Origin: Sphagnum magellanicum
Taxonomy: Eukaryota; Streptophyta; Sphagnopsida; Sphagnales; Sphagnaceae
Direction of reading: 5' to 3'
DNA length: 64,000 bases
NCBI GenBank assembly: GCA_021904315.1
Contig: CM038907.1
Span: 20,343,223-20,407,222, forward strand
This document shows, one piece after another, positions 37,353-50,333 of the stretch. Positions within the stretch are counted from its first letter, which is position 1; each line of letters opens with the position of its first letter. The notes below the pieces were generated by a model. That model had not been told where the DNA came from and did not search any database. It saw only the letters and a program-made list of their open reading frames with translations. The position numbers and the translations under genes were made by a program.

Positions 37353-39680
37353 ATGACATTTTTTGGAAGTGGTTTGATGATTTTGTGGTCATATACATAG
37401 ATAACATTTTGGTCTATAACAACTTTATGGAGGAACATGTGAAGCATCTTCGAAAGGTGTTCCAAAGGTTGAGAGAAAACAAATTGTATGTTAAATTCAA
37501 GAAATGCGAATTCGGGGTGACAGAAATGGATTTCCTTATACATATGATCACCCAAGAAGGCTTAAAGATGGATGACCACAAGGTGAAGGAAACTTTGGAT
37601 TAGGAGCCACCTAGGTCGGTTCTTGCCTTAAGGTCATTCCTAGGATTAGGCTCCTATTATCACAAGTTCATGAAATTTTTTGCCAAAATAACCACACATT
37701 TGACAAACCTTTTGAAAAAGTCATTTTGAAATTATGATTAGGATGAAACATGCAATGAGGCCTTTGAAACCTTGAAAAGCATTTTGGTGAAGGCACCTAT
37801 GTTGAAGTTGCCTGACTTTGACAAGGATTTTGAAATCCATTCTGATGTTTTTGACTTTGCAATTGGAGGAGTCCTAGTGCAAGATGGAAGGCCAATGGTA
37901 TTTGAAAGCAAAAAGTTGAGCGAGATGGAGTGAAGGTGGCCAACACATGAAAAGGAAATGTGGGTCATGATACATTATTTCAAGACTTGGGGCCATTACA
38001 TAAGCTTCAAGGATGTGGTGGTGTGGATTGATAATGTCACCTTGAAATACTTCGCCATTCAACTAAAGTTGTCATCAAAACAAATGAAATGGCAAGACAC
38101 ATTTGCCTTGTTTAATGTGGACGTTCGACACAAGCTTGGAAAGGATAACATGGTGCCTAATGCACTAAGTCAAAAACACCAACTTAAAGTGGTGTATGTG
38201 GGGGAAATAGAGCTTCGAAAGGAAGTTCAATTGGTGAGTTGTAGTGACAAATTTTCCAAGGAAATAAAACAAAACATTCAAAAAAGGATCAAGTTGCACT
38301 TCCATTTGTGAGATGGATTGTTGTGGTATAAGCAAAATTAGCTCTATGCTTTGAAAGGGAGGCTTAGGGATGTGCTTTTGAAGGAGTGTCATGATGGGTC
38401 CTTTACGAGCCATGATGGTGCAAAGTGCACCAAACATTCTTCAAGAAAATGTATTATTAGCCTAATTTGAAAGACGATGCAAAGGAATATATGAAGACTT
38501 GCTTGATTTGTCAACAAAATCGAACATTCAATAAAAAACAAATATGATTATTATGACCCTTATTGATTCCTAAAGGGTTGTGGGAAAGTGTATCCATGGA
38601 TTTCATGGTGAGTTTGCCACCATTAAGGGGATTTGATGCGATCATGGGGTGATGGTGGATTGATTTAGCAAGATGGCACACTTCATTCCCACCAAGGAAA
38701 GTGCCATGGCCCAAGAGATGGGGAGGTTGTTCTTCACGCATGTGTTCAAGCATCATGGCCTCCCCAAGGACATTGTGTTGGATTGAGATTCCAAGTTCAC
38801 AAGCAAATTTTGGCAAGCCTTGTGGAAGTGCATGGCGTTAGAGTTCAAGATGAACACCTCATTCTAAACAGATAGACAAATCATGAACCTGGTTAACCAA
38901 TAATTCCTAAGGAATTGTGTGGTGGTGGATCAATAAGATTAGGTGGACCATTTGGAGTTGGCCAAGTTTTGCTAAAACAATTTGGAGCATTTGACAATAA
39001 AGGCCACCCATTTTCAAATGGTGATGGGAAAATCACCAATTGTGCCTATGATTTGGGTCGCACATGGGCAACCCCTAAGGGATGCAAATGAGGAAGTGCC
39101 AATGGTCACATAATTTGATGAAGAAAGGTGGTGCTTGTGCGAGATGGCTAAGGCTAATTTTGAGAAGGCGCGAAAATGATATAAGGATTTTGTGGACAAG
39201 TTTTGACAGGAAGTGAATTTTGAGGAAAGAGATGAAATGTGTTGAACATAAAAAATTTCTGGTTGTTAGAAGGCTTGAGCCACAAGTTTTTGGGCCCATA
39301 TGTGGGTCTAATTCAAAGTGTTAGAAAATAAATTCCCCAACATTTACAAACTAAAACTACTAGAAAACCTTAAAATTCAACCCATAGTTCATGTTTCACT
39401 ATTGAAGCCAGTTGTCAGTGATGACTCAAGGCATAATTGAGAGCACAATTCAAGGCCTCCACCTGGCCTCATTGATAATGAACCAAAATTTGAAATGGAG
39501 GTCGTGTTCAAGTCAAGGTAACTAAAGGGGTGGGAGTGGGAGTATTTGGTCAAGTGGAAAGGATACCATCCAATAAAGGCATCTTGGGTGAATGAATTAG
39601 ACATGGAACATGCCCAAGAAGCCATAGAAAAATTTCACAATAGACCGACAAAGAAGCAAAATAAACATAGAATGTGATGA
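37346..39680 (+). pseudogene. Gypsy pol remnant: RT, RNase H, integrase, chromodomain
   Basis: The sequence picks up within RT at MNDIFWKWFDDFVVIYIDNI (the catalytic YxDD has become YIDN) and continues EEHVKHLRKVFQRLREN and FLGLGSYYHKF. RNase H follows (FEIHSDVFDFAIGGVLVQDG, THEKEMWVM). Integrase starts with a zinc-like segment near 38380-38530 (CHDGSF...KTCLICQQNR, across a frameshift), followed by the core (VSMDFMVSLPPLRGFD near 38595, HHGLPKDIVLD near 38750). A chromodomain near 39520-39610 reads LKGWEWEYLVKWKGYHPIKA. Many stops and shifts make it inactive. Confidence 0.88.
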
Positions 39681-40464
39681 AGACATCACCTTTTTTTTAG
39701 TGGGGTAGGAAATTACACAAATGTACCATATCAAGTTGTAAGTGAAATAAAGGCTAAAGACTTCCAAGAGATTACATCATGAACATAATGAATATTACTA
39801 AATAAAGTTGTCAAGTGACATGGGACAAATGGAATTTCCTTGCATAAGCTCAAATCAAAATCAGACTTCCACTTTGGGGCTAAGAAAATTTTTGGCCCCA
39901 AAAGAGGAGGCAAACAAGGTGAGCTTGTGAAGATGCACATATGCTTAAAGTGCATCCCGAAATGTTGGTTGGTAATGGTAGCCAACGTAGGGAGTCATGA
40001 CCTCATTCTCGTATAATAATTGTGTAACTTGGGATTGGGGTTTTGAAAAACTTTAACGTTCCTTCTCATGCCTTGATAAACATACCTTTAATTAGGCTTG
40101 ATTATTGTGATTGAGGTGTAAGGTTGGGAAAGGAGTCATGTTAAGTAATTTAGGTCAAGATTAAACTTGGCTTGAGTTCTTCATGAAGGGAAGGATTAAA
40201 TAATTGCCTCCCAAATGAAAGCTTCGTCAATTAGGCTAGTTTAGGTCTTTTGACAAGGCAAAGGTTAAGGGTTTTTTTAAAAACCCTTTTTGGACCTGCC
40301 AAAAAAGTTTTAGAAACTTGGGGATGCTTAAAGTAGCTTGAAGTAAGGTCTTGATGTAGAAGTTGGTAATTAATGATCATGGATCCAAATGAAAGCAATT
40401 GCATTGAAGAAATAATTTCTAAGTGTCAATGAGGACATTGACCTCTTCTTTTGGTGGGGGAAAG

Positions 40465-41374
40465 TGTCACAACCTTAGCTTTAAGCTTATGACCAAAGTA
40501 AGGGCATGGAAAAGTATAAGCCAAGAATGCAACCCAGGAATCACATTCACATTCTCGAGAGTACAAAAGAGTGTGAGGGAATGAGCCCACACACTCCCAA
40601 ATGGACTCCCATTTTGGGAGTTAAAGTCCCAATGGATTCCCAAATTTTCAAAAAATGATTTGAGGGGTCAAAACTCATTGGATTAAAAAATTCCACATAC
40701 CATTGAAAAGTTTTTGAAACCTAAATGTCCAAAGTGGGTTCACATGATCCATTTGAGTGCTTATAGCACAAATTATGGCTGAAAGTAGGGTTGGGAGTCA
40801 AAGTGTTAATTTGACTCCTAATCACTAAAAATCAAAAATTTCCATGAACTATATGATGTAGGTAGTATGCCACATATTGTCGGAAAGCTCTAGAAAAAGG
40901 CTACAACTTTTCTTTTGACCTTTCTTCAATTAGAAGTCTACACAGAAGTTATGGGTCTCCAAATTTGCGGGAGTTCTAATTTTGAAAATTTCAAGACTCT
41001 TGACTTGGGAGTCCTGAAGAAAATGACATTTGGGTGCAGCTCCTATCGCCAATCATAGAAAATATTTTAATGGGGAAGGTGGTGGCTTCCCTCAAGTTCG
41101 AGTTGTGGTGAGTCTTGTGAGTTTGTGTATGCCCATGGTTCGTCCATGCACTAGAAGTGCTCCAACTATGCACTTACCAACTTATTATTTGGTTTGTGCA
41201 AATCCATACGAATAATTTACCCACGTGTCACTCATCCTAGTCCCCATCTTGAAGCTCTAGCATGCCCTTTTTACTTCCAAAATGTTGCAAATTAAGGAGT
41301 TTACCCCAACTCCTTCTATAGTTTTCACTTTCAAATTCGCATTTGAGTCTTTCAAAGAGTTTGGGGGTGTGTCA
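40465..41374 (+). repeat. Gypsy element 3' LTR
   Basis: This 910-bp LTR starts TGTCACAACC immediately after the purine tract and ends GGGGGTGTGTCA. It is paired with the 5' LTR at 35888-36790. Confidence 0.9.
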
Positions 41375-44300
41375 TGCATGGACAAGGAAGAATATGATAA
41401 AAAAAAGTTGGCCTTGGGATTAGATGATGAAGAGATTTGGTTGGAGCATCGTTGAATTGTTGCAATTTATGTAAGTGAACCCATTTGATTATGTTCAAGT
41501 TCATTTGCTTTTATTTGTTTTACAAGTTTCTTGTTTTCATGTGCATGTGATTCTTGGGTGGTGTGTTGTCTATGCAATTGATGTATCCATATGTCATGTT
41601 GTGTAGAGTCCATGATCGATGTTGTTTTAGTTTAATCAAAATGTAAGTTTTACAGTATTGATTAGATTTATAGGTCTACCCATTTAAAAGTGATGTGTCC
41701 AATGATAATTGATCTGTTTGATTCCATCAGTCATGTGATGGCATTTCAATAACATTTTCTTTTCATACTAGGATAAGCATGATTTTTCATTTCATGATGT
41801 AGTTTAGCTCTAATCAAAAGTTGTTTAAATTGATGCCATTGAACAACCAATTGACCAAAAAAAACATTTGGGCAAATCATATGTTCAATCAAATCATGTA
41901 ATTTTGACATATGTACTTTGTGGCAATCTCATTGGATTAAATCATTTCAATTGTTATGTTCATTGATTAACTTGTGGTCTATTTGAGAACACATTTACAT
42001 GTGATCTAACATTTTCCTCTCCCACTAGGACAAGGTAGATTTTGCATTTCATGATGTAGTTCAACTTTGGTCAAAATTGGTGGAATCGATGCCATTGAAC
42101 AATCAATTGACACAAATAAATTTTGGTTAGATCCATCAATTAAATTAGATCACAATTTTGACATATATGTATTTTTTGGTAGTTTAATTGGATTAAATCA
42201 TTTCAATTGTTGTGCTCAGTAATGTTCCCATGATCTATTTGAGAACACAAATGGAATAATATAGTGGAAAAAAATGTTATTAATTGTCGAAATTGATGTT
42301 ATTAAACAATTAATTGATAAATAAAATAATATGGTTGAATCAATTGTTTTATTCAATGATTTTGTTACTACATGAATGGACTTGTAAATTATTTTTTGCA
42401 AGTAAGATCCTTTTACACAATGCCAATTAATTTAAAATTAGGTCAATATTATGAGAAGTTAAATCATATGATGATTGACTTGTTGAGGAGGCAAAATGTA
42501 AGTGGTAGTAAGATCCAAGGTGGAATTATAATTAATTCCAACCTACTGCTTAGTGATGTTAATCCAATATTATAGTGGCAGTCCAAGATTCCTTTGGTTT
42601 TTGGTCATTTGATCACATGTAGAAATATTTTAGGTGATACTCTAAGTGTATTGTGCATAATATTGTGGTACTCAAAATTAACTTGTAATATGAATATAAG
42701 TATTTTATTTTGAAGCTTTATTTGTTTTGGAAAAGGTTACAAATTATCACATGGACAAAGATTCAAGAACACACCACCAAACCTATCCACGTCAAGGTTA
42801 AGAAATAACCACAAAATTGACACCTTGGAAGGTCAAGTACTTGAAAGCAAGAAAGAGTCTTTGTTTTATCATGATTGGATTCAATCCACTAGCTCCCTAT
42901 GTGGACATAAGTCACCATACTTTGTTCAACTTTGTGCAAATAGAAGGTTCAATTTGTGAACCAAGCTTGTAGTTGTCCCCATTGCATAAATCCACATGAT
43001 TCACCACCCATGGATGTTCATGTAGTGAAACCCTAAATAGTAGTAGATCTCCTATGTCAAGATGATTTATGCAATAATCAGGTAGTGGATCTAACATGTA
43101 GATTATAGTTAAAGGAATTGAATAAGGGAGGCTGCATCTTGGAATAGAGCTTTTATCTACTCACAACCTCCAAAACAATGACAACATAGTCTCTTTGTCA
43201 TTAGCATTAACCCTTAACAAAGACATTTGTATTGATGCCAATTTTGCTTTTGCAACACAAAGGTGAGCTACACTAAAAACAATGGATTGTAAAGCTCTTA
43301 TACACTTTTAGAATGCAAGTTTTTTCATTCATATGATGATTATATCCATCAAATGACTAACCCAACAACATCGAAAGCATCAACATCACAAACACAAATG
43401 TGAAAGAAAAAAAATGTTTTACCTTTGGGCATATATGCATGATAGCTCAACGTTCTTTTACTCCTCATGTGCCTCGCCCAACATTACCACAAATGACCTA
43501 ACAACCTAGCATACAAGTGATGGAAAAGAAGATCGGCATTGCTAACGATCCAACATTAGGTCCTTTAATAAATGTCAACATCCCTTGTTATAATTTGCCT
43601 ACCAAAAGGGTGCATTCACAATAAAAGGAATTAATGGGCCCCAAGTGCAAGTCTTTTCTAAGGTTATGTTTTTTCAAGTTTGAAACATGACCTCCATGTT
43701 TTGGACAGGGCCCATTATTGGATGATAATGCCAACTTCAAAAGTTTAATTCACATGTGTTTCCATGAGTTTTTGAACAATATGTAGTTAAATCTATTTTT
43801 TTAATGATAAAATTTCAAGTAAATCAAATGTGTAGATTTCAAGAAAAGCAAATATGTCAATATTTTTTAAATAATGTGTTTCAAACCTTCAATGATATAT
43901 TATACATTGACTTTATCAAACATACCTTTCTTTAGCATCATTCCAAACAAGTAATGTTATATAACACATTCAATATTCATGAAAATGCAACCTTGCCTTT
44001 GCTTATACCAAAATATATGTTTTTTGTTTGAAGTTTTTCAAATTATGTAGTTTTAATGATTAAAACCACATTTAGACACTAAAAAAAAACTATCATGGAT
44101 AATTAAAATAAAAAAAATATTCAATTTTTTAATGATATCATGTCTTCATAATCATCAATATATGGTCATCCACAATTTTTTAGAATTAATGGTTTGGTTT
44201 TACATAAAATAAAGGACATTCAAAATTTTAACACCCTATACACATCAAACTATCCACTCCTTATTATACACTTTATGACCAATGAAACATATCAAAATTG

Positions 44301-44631
44301 CACAAAATTCATTTTGATGAAAATTTATAAGTATACAAACATTATAAAAGTGATTTCATTAAATTATATTCCTTACGACTCATGTAATCATTTGTCAAAG
44401 TCATTGGGGTGTAGGATTTTATGCATGTACATGTGGTCCTTGGTTCTTTTTACTGTGAACGCACCCAAAAGAGAACTCTCGTATTAGTGTTTTGATTTCA
44501 TCCATTAATGTACATCCATTGAAACCTTACATGAACAATTTTTATTTTTTCATTCAGTGAAATTTTCATCCAATGATGATTTCATTGAATTTTCGATATT
44601 TCATCCATATGTAAATTTTCATTCATGTACT
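41375..44631. other. Intergenic DNA downstream of the gypsy element
   Basis: Apart from the tandem repeat at 41770-42280 no feature is supported. Open frames are short and AT-driven. Confidence 0.45.
41770..42280 (+). repeat. Tandem duplication of about 257 bp
   Basis: Unit 1 begins near 41770 (AGGATAAGCATGATTTTTCA) and unit 2 near 42027 (AGGACAAGGTAGATTTTGCA). Both continue TTTCATGATGTAGTT, TGATGCCATTGAACAA, ATTTTGACATAT and GGATTAAATCATTTCAATTG. A more diverged partial third unit follows from about 42240 (GATGTTATTAAACAATTAATTGA). Confidence 0.75.
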
Positions 44632-44990
44632 ATTTCATCCAATTGATAGATTTCATCTAGTCATGAACATCATTAACTATTTCATCCAATCAATAGATTT
44701 CATCTAGTCATGAATGTCATTGATTATTTGATCTAGTCAGTAGATTTCATCTAGTCATGAATGTCATTGACTATTTCATTCAATCAATAGATTTCATCTA
44801 GTCATGAATGTCATTAATTATTTCATCCAATCAATAAATTTCATCCAGTCGTGAATATCATTAACTATTTCATCTAATCATGAATGTCATTAATTATTTC
44901 ATCCAATCACTAAATTTCATCAAGTCATGAATGTCATTGATTATTTCATCCAATGATTAGATTTCATCTAATCAAAAATATCATCCATTA
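44632..44990 (+). repeat. 47-bp minisatellite
   Basis: The phrase TTTCATCTAGTCATGAATGT recurs at 44651, 44698, 44745, 44792, 44839, 44915 and 44962. The steps are 47 bp except one compound step (44839 to 44915) where a shortened unit at 44868 intervenes. Each unit has two related halves (TTTCATCTAGTCATGAATGT and TATTTCATCCAATCAATAG). Looser TTCATCCA motifs extend back to about 44540. Confidence 0.85.
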
Positions 44991-45849
44991 GTACACATAC
45001 ACTATGAAACCCTACATCAATTTATATGACAAATTTCATCTAGTGACCCCATATACTTGAAATTTCATCCAATTTGTGATTTCGTTCAATTAAAATATAT
45101 TTCTTCTAATCAAGATTGGTTCCATTGACACAATTTATTATGTCATATACTTGGGGTATAATGGTGCCCATTGGTGGCAAAACTTTATCACTCATGTTTC
45201 AAAATTTATGGACCCATGCCACATTTCTTGCATTTGAAAGACCCTTGATGGGTGTTTCAAAATACTTCCTTTTGAGTATTTGGGTGGGTATTTACTACAC
45301 TCCAACTTAGAAACATGGCCTCAAACTGACTCAAAAACCACACCCCTATCATGTGTGTAGTCCCCAACAAACTTGACAAGGCTTTAGTATACTTTTTTAT
45401 TTACACCTTCAAATTTGGTTTGCTATCATTTCTTAATAAATTGAAGTATTTTCTTATTTGGACAATTTTGCAGATCCAACACAATCCCAAAATACACCAA
45501 TTCTAATAGTTATTATTAATGGATGAACATGGAAATTGGTCAAAAGATGCATCTAAATTATATTGATTAAAACACACCAAAATCTCTTCATGCAAATGGT
45601 TCTAGTCATAACATTTCCATATGTGTAGGAGTTATTTGTTATGCGGGACAAAATTTTGATGTTTATGTAATACTACCAAAATACTATTCATATTCATATG
45701 CATGGATACATCTTAACATTTTTTTGATGTGTTTGTTGCATATAACAAGATTGTAATTTCAAAAATTCATTAAAAAAAATTGGTAGTACATTATATGGTA
45801 TTTTATTCTAAAAAGTGTAGAGAAAACTACATGGGAGAGTATTTTTTAA
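44991..45849. other. Intergenic DNA before the copia relic
   Basis: There is no firm feature. It may contain the eroded upstream part of the copia element, but no domain can be read. Confidence 0.4.
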
Positions 45850-47500
45850 ACATTCAAGCAAACCATGACCAAAACATATACATCATGCAAAGGAAGGAAG
45901 GCATGAGTGTATTCTTAGCATTATAGGTTGATGATTTATTAATCATTAGTAAAACTTGAAGGCATTAAATGAGGTGAAAGGTCATTTTGTTGCATGAGTT
46001 TGAGATGAAGGACTTGGTGAAGTAGCATATTGTCTACGAATTGAAATAACAAGATACCAGTTGGCAAAGAACATTTGATTAGGTCAATTGAAATACATAT
46101 GTGAAAAAATGCTCCAATTTGGTGTGAATGATTGTAAACCAATTTTCACACCACTTGATGTCAACATCAAATTCCTTACACCAAATTTTAAAAACATGAC
46201 AGATATGCAATGCAAAATAATGTAAAATGTCCTTTATCGCAAAGCTGTGGGTACCTTGATGTATGTTATATTGCCACAAAACCTGATTTGGTTATGGCTG
46301 TGGGAACAATATGCCAATTCATGCATGGACCATAGATGGACCACTAGCAAGGTGTGAAAAAAAACTCATTATTTGAAGGGAACTAGGGTGAAAGCATGGT
46401 AAAGCATACAAAAAAGGTTGACCAAAAAATATCAAGTTTAAAAAGAGGCAATTTTTCACAAAAACACAAAAAATTAGATTCAAATTTTATTTAAATTTCA
46501 TTTTGAAACTATTGAGCCTTCAATTGGGTTTATTGTAAGTCAACTACACAATTTCAATAAACTTTAGAATAATAAAAGTAAAGAATAAGTACGTTTGCAA
46601 ATGACTAGTCAATATGGTGTTCAAACCTACTTTTTCTTTGAAAATTTAATGAAATATACATGCATGAAGTTATAGCATAAAGATCATTGTATATTCAAGG
46701 GCATCACCAAAAAATAAATTTACTTTTTCTTTGGTAGAATATACTTGACACATACTTGAATCAAATCTTACACTATAAAAAGTAGGTTTAAAAAGCTACT
46801 TGCATGTAGAAAAGTCTATTTGAAACCTACTTTTACAATGCAAAATTTAAAAATTAATGCGTAATAATGAATCAATATCTTGTTATTTATCATTCAACTA
46901 AAAAGATTGAATGTATAATAATTTTTTGATGGGTTTTGGTCCTATTTTTTGTTCACATGCCAAGTAGATTAGCAAGTACTTTTAGTTGTACACTTTACCA
47001 TGCTTTCACCTACTAAAGATTACTGTCTTTAATACAAGGCCATGGACAAACAAACAATTTGTGGATATTGTCACTCAAACTAGGGCAAGGATTGAAGCAC
47101 AAAAAAATCCATCACAAGTTCTGCCTTTCCTTTGAATGGTGGAGTAATAAGTTGGTCTTCACATAAACAACCTATGGTTGTTGTTTCCACAATGGAGGTT
47201 GAGTACATGGTTGCATTACAAGCTAGAAAAGCCATGTGGCTTTGGAGCTTTTTAAATGAACTTGGGTTCACCTAAGAAAATAGAACTATCATATTTGTTG
47301 ACGGCCAAGGCTGCTTGTCACTCATTGTTCTATAACTAAGCACATAGACATTCAACATCACTATGTTCGTGCCATGGTGAATCTAAGAGCAATCCAATTT
47401 GAGTACATCTTAACTGAGAAGATGGCTGTAGACATGCTAACCAAGGCCATTCCAAGGGAGAAACATTGTTGGTGCATGAAGATTTAGGCCTAGAATCTCT
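45850..47500 (+). pseudogene. Ty1/copia pol remnant (RT end and RNase H)
   Basis: In pieces, the plus strand encodes the end of a copia reverse transcriptase: VDDLLIIS near 45930, FEMKDLGEVAYCLRIEI near 46000, VNDCKPIFTPLDVNIKFL, and YIATKPDLVMAVGTICQFMH near 46270. After the inserted element at 46385-47011, RNase H follows (GGVISWSSHKQPMVVVSTME near 47140, EYILTEKMAVDMLTKAIP near 47400). CCTAGTGGGAGGGTTA just after it resembles the junction into a copia 3' LTR. Stops and frameshifts are frequent. The order RT then RNase H at the 3' end of pol is that of Ty1/copia. Gag, protease and integrase were not found upstream, so the copy is truncated. Confidence 0.85.
46385..47011. mobile_element. 627-bp inverted-repeat element (MITE-like) in copia
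   Basis: The left end AGGGTGAAAGCATGGTAAAG and the right end, read inward on the other strand, AGGTGAAAGCATGGTAAAGT form inverted repeats of about 24 bp. The flanks are ACT at 46382-46384 and ACT at 47012-47014. Removing the element and one ACT rejoins the copia frame across the conserved YLKGT-K motif, which confirms both boundaries. Inside there is no coding capacity, only internal repeats around GTAGGTTTAAAAAGC and AAACCTACTTTTAC (about 46780-46840). A 3-bp duplication is compatible with CACTA- or Harbinger-type mobilisation, but the ends match neither well. Confidence 0.85.
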
Positions 47501-50333
47501 TGAAAGCAAATTTTAATCACCTAGTGGGAGGGTTAAAAATGAAGTGATTAATTAATTATGTATTAACAAGTTTTTAGAACTAGATCACGAGCAATGGTGG
47601 TAAGAGAAAGATGCTTATGATGGATCACCAGTGACCTAGCGATGATTACAAGTTATTGTTGGTTTGTGGTGATGGTGATGGTCAACTTAACATAAAACAC
47701 TTGTAGATTACTAGTAGTACTCAATTAGGAATATACTATCTAGTAAAGTGGTATACATTGATGCACCATGCTATATGCAAATTAGCTTCAACTTAATACA
47801 CTTTACAAATTGCACTCTGCACATTGAAATTTTAACTCTTTGCACTATTACATTTAGTCTTGTTGCTTTTGTTTCTCTTCAAACTAGATCTATTGTCTCT
47901 GCTGTGTGGCTACGTTTGTACTGCCATGTTGCTGTGTTTATACTGTGTTGTGTCTTTGGATAGAATAGGTTGCTCCATGGAGAATGCAACTGAAAGCTCA
48001 CAAAGCACACAAAGTTTGAATAATTACCAGGAACAATAAAAGAATTATATGTCATGTCAATGACCTGCTATGCTTCACAGGTTAGTCCATGCATACATGT
48101 GTCAAGGTCGTTAGCAATTCAGTTAGGATGACATTGATACATTGTTTAGTAGAGCTTGAAACCTTCATTACCTACAGCATACCACCATCTTTGTGAAAGC
48201 CAATCAGTAGAGGTCAAATGTTAATTCTCTTGTCTGAAACTCCTTGCATTAGCATTTCTATGCAAACAAACTGCCAATCTGGCCAACAAAGAGACCCTGT
48301 ATGTTTGTCTCTGGCCACTTCTATGAACTGTAGCATACTTTAGATTCTCCATGAGAATTTCATCTACTATTTTGCTGAGTGAATGAAATGTTTGTTGCCA
48401 AACATTCTGTTATTATTAAACAAAAGTTGGGATAATAAAATGAGGTGATTGGATTATATGCAAGTCCTTACATCATTAGATGGTTTTTGGTTTAATGATG
48501 AGAAGAACAAGAATACTGTAATAAATCACATTTAACATGTAAACGTATACCATACATTATACTACTATACAAACTTCAATTAGAAACACTAAATGTTTAA
48601 TTTATACTTTTCTACAATATCCATATAAATTTACTTGTCTTAGTACAAGTAATGAATTGGATACCATCACATTGTATAATATCATATCAAACTCAATAAC
48701 CTTTAGTAAGTTAATTTATCAGTTGAATTTTATAATACTCACAGTCTACAAGTGCTCCATGTCGCTATTTTTTGGAATTTTCACTATTCAAAGAAATCAA
48801 ACTCTTTTTGTGAAGTTGCAAATTGATTGAAACTCTCTATTACACATAGTGCTGATTTAAACTTTTGGAACATTAATTTCAAAGTCATGTTGAAATACAT
48901 GATCTGACGCCACTTATGGCCACTGGTTCAGCCTCTTCATATTTGGTCTGCCATCAACACCAAGTTTAAGGAATTGTTTTGTTTTTTAAAACCTTCTATT
49001 GAACAACATTTCTGCAAGCAATCAAAAGCATGCAAGCATTCATGTCGAAGTGTTTCAGGACTGAAACTAAGTTCTGAAAACGCAACAACCTCTTCAGAAA
49101 ATCGCAATGTAAATTGGGTTGTACTGACCCAAACTCAATTTTCAATGCAGGCTGGTTTCATGTAATTTCCCTGGGGTGAGGGCATTTTGCTGGGATGGAA
49201 CCACGACTGCTCATTTGAATACATCTTAGGCATAAATTTGATGGACTTCCTCAGTTGGTACGCCAGGGAACGCCCTCCTGTGAGGGCATTTTCAAGGGTG
49301 GAGGATGGAATGCCCTGGCAGGATGACCTGAAGTATACATAAAAGAAGTAAACTAGCTACTTATAAGTTAACATGTAGCAGAGATTTAGGTGCACCATTT
49401 TATTGGACTTCGATTTCTCATCCAGAGAACACGACTCCTGACTTGGCATATCTTATGTGGTGCTGTCTGGGCTATAAAGGGCATTGGACGAGATACATCT
49501 GAAACCTTTTAATATTGCGCACAATCTCTCGGGAATTGGTCACCAAGAAATTTCTGTCGATACAGTAGTCTGGAACTGGCCTAAAGTGTTCTGCAAAAGC
49601 ACCAGGGTAGCCTTGAAAGAATACCATAATACCTTGGCAGGTTGGATGCAAATTATACTATTTGCATAAAACAGGAGAAATTAGCTTTTATCACACAAAA
49701 AGCCATGACTCATGACATTTGTGTGAAGTAAACTATGTGATTTCATTCATTACAATGTACAATATATGTGATGTTTATTGTGACATATACTGCACAAAAT
49801 CTGTAATTTGACACTAGATAATAACACGTGTACAATATGATTTAGGAATGACAACACTTGTGACATTGACAACCTCCGACGAATATTGTGGAACGATCAG
49901 CTTTTGCAACAGTAAGCAGGCCTGCAGTAAGCAATCATAAAATATAAGAAGGGATTGAGAGATTTGAAGATTCTTTGTACAACCATGCTCGATAGATTCA
50001 GAGGATAATGCAGGAGTAAGCAGAGATGGACAGGTCGGGGTTTTGAAAGTCGATTGAAGACTTGCCTTGCATGGAATTGAGAATAATATCTTTGCCTACA
50101 GCAGATGCTGAATATTCTACTCACTCTCCACCATAGATGATACAAACAATTAACTTTCATAGCGTATATTGTGCATCAATGCTTCCTCCATTGTGACCTT
50201 AGATAAATAGAAGTCCCCAAATTCTTGACATATTAAGAAAAACTTCCACACCAATTAGAAAAATGTGCACAACGGGTCCTGTATTACAGATTCTATCATC
50301 AACAGTATTGTGATTCGACAGTTATAAGCTTAA
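47501..50333. other. Intergenic DNA downstream of the P450 gene
   Basis: No gene is recognised. The 3' flank of the P450 gene (50160-50333) has no AATAAA on the minus strand; many plant genes lack an exact signal. Short frames at 48974-49165 and 49484-49669 do not resemble a family. Confidence 0.45.

Larger units (their letters stand above)
35888..41374 (+). mobile_element. Ty3/gypsy chromovirus, internally deleted and decayed
   Basis: This 5.49-kb element has two LTRs (35888-36790 and 40465-41374), a primer site complementary to initiator tRNA-Met (TGGTATCAGAGC at 36793-36804) and a purine tract GGTGGGGGAAAG (40453-40464) directly before the 3' LTR. The internal order is gag, RT, RNase H, integrase, chromodomain, which is the Ty3/gypsy chromovirus order. 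The protease and the front of RT are missing, and stops and frameshifts occur throughout. Relatives are the solo LTRs at 17101-18017 and, more distantly, 7272-8091. Confidence 0.92.

Noticed and set aside
35883-41379. A target-site duplication for the full gypsy element
   Set aside because: GAAAC before the 5' LTR and TGCAT after the 3' LTR do not match; the duplication has decayed or the flanks have been rearranged.
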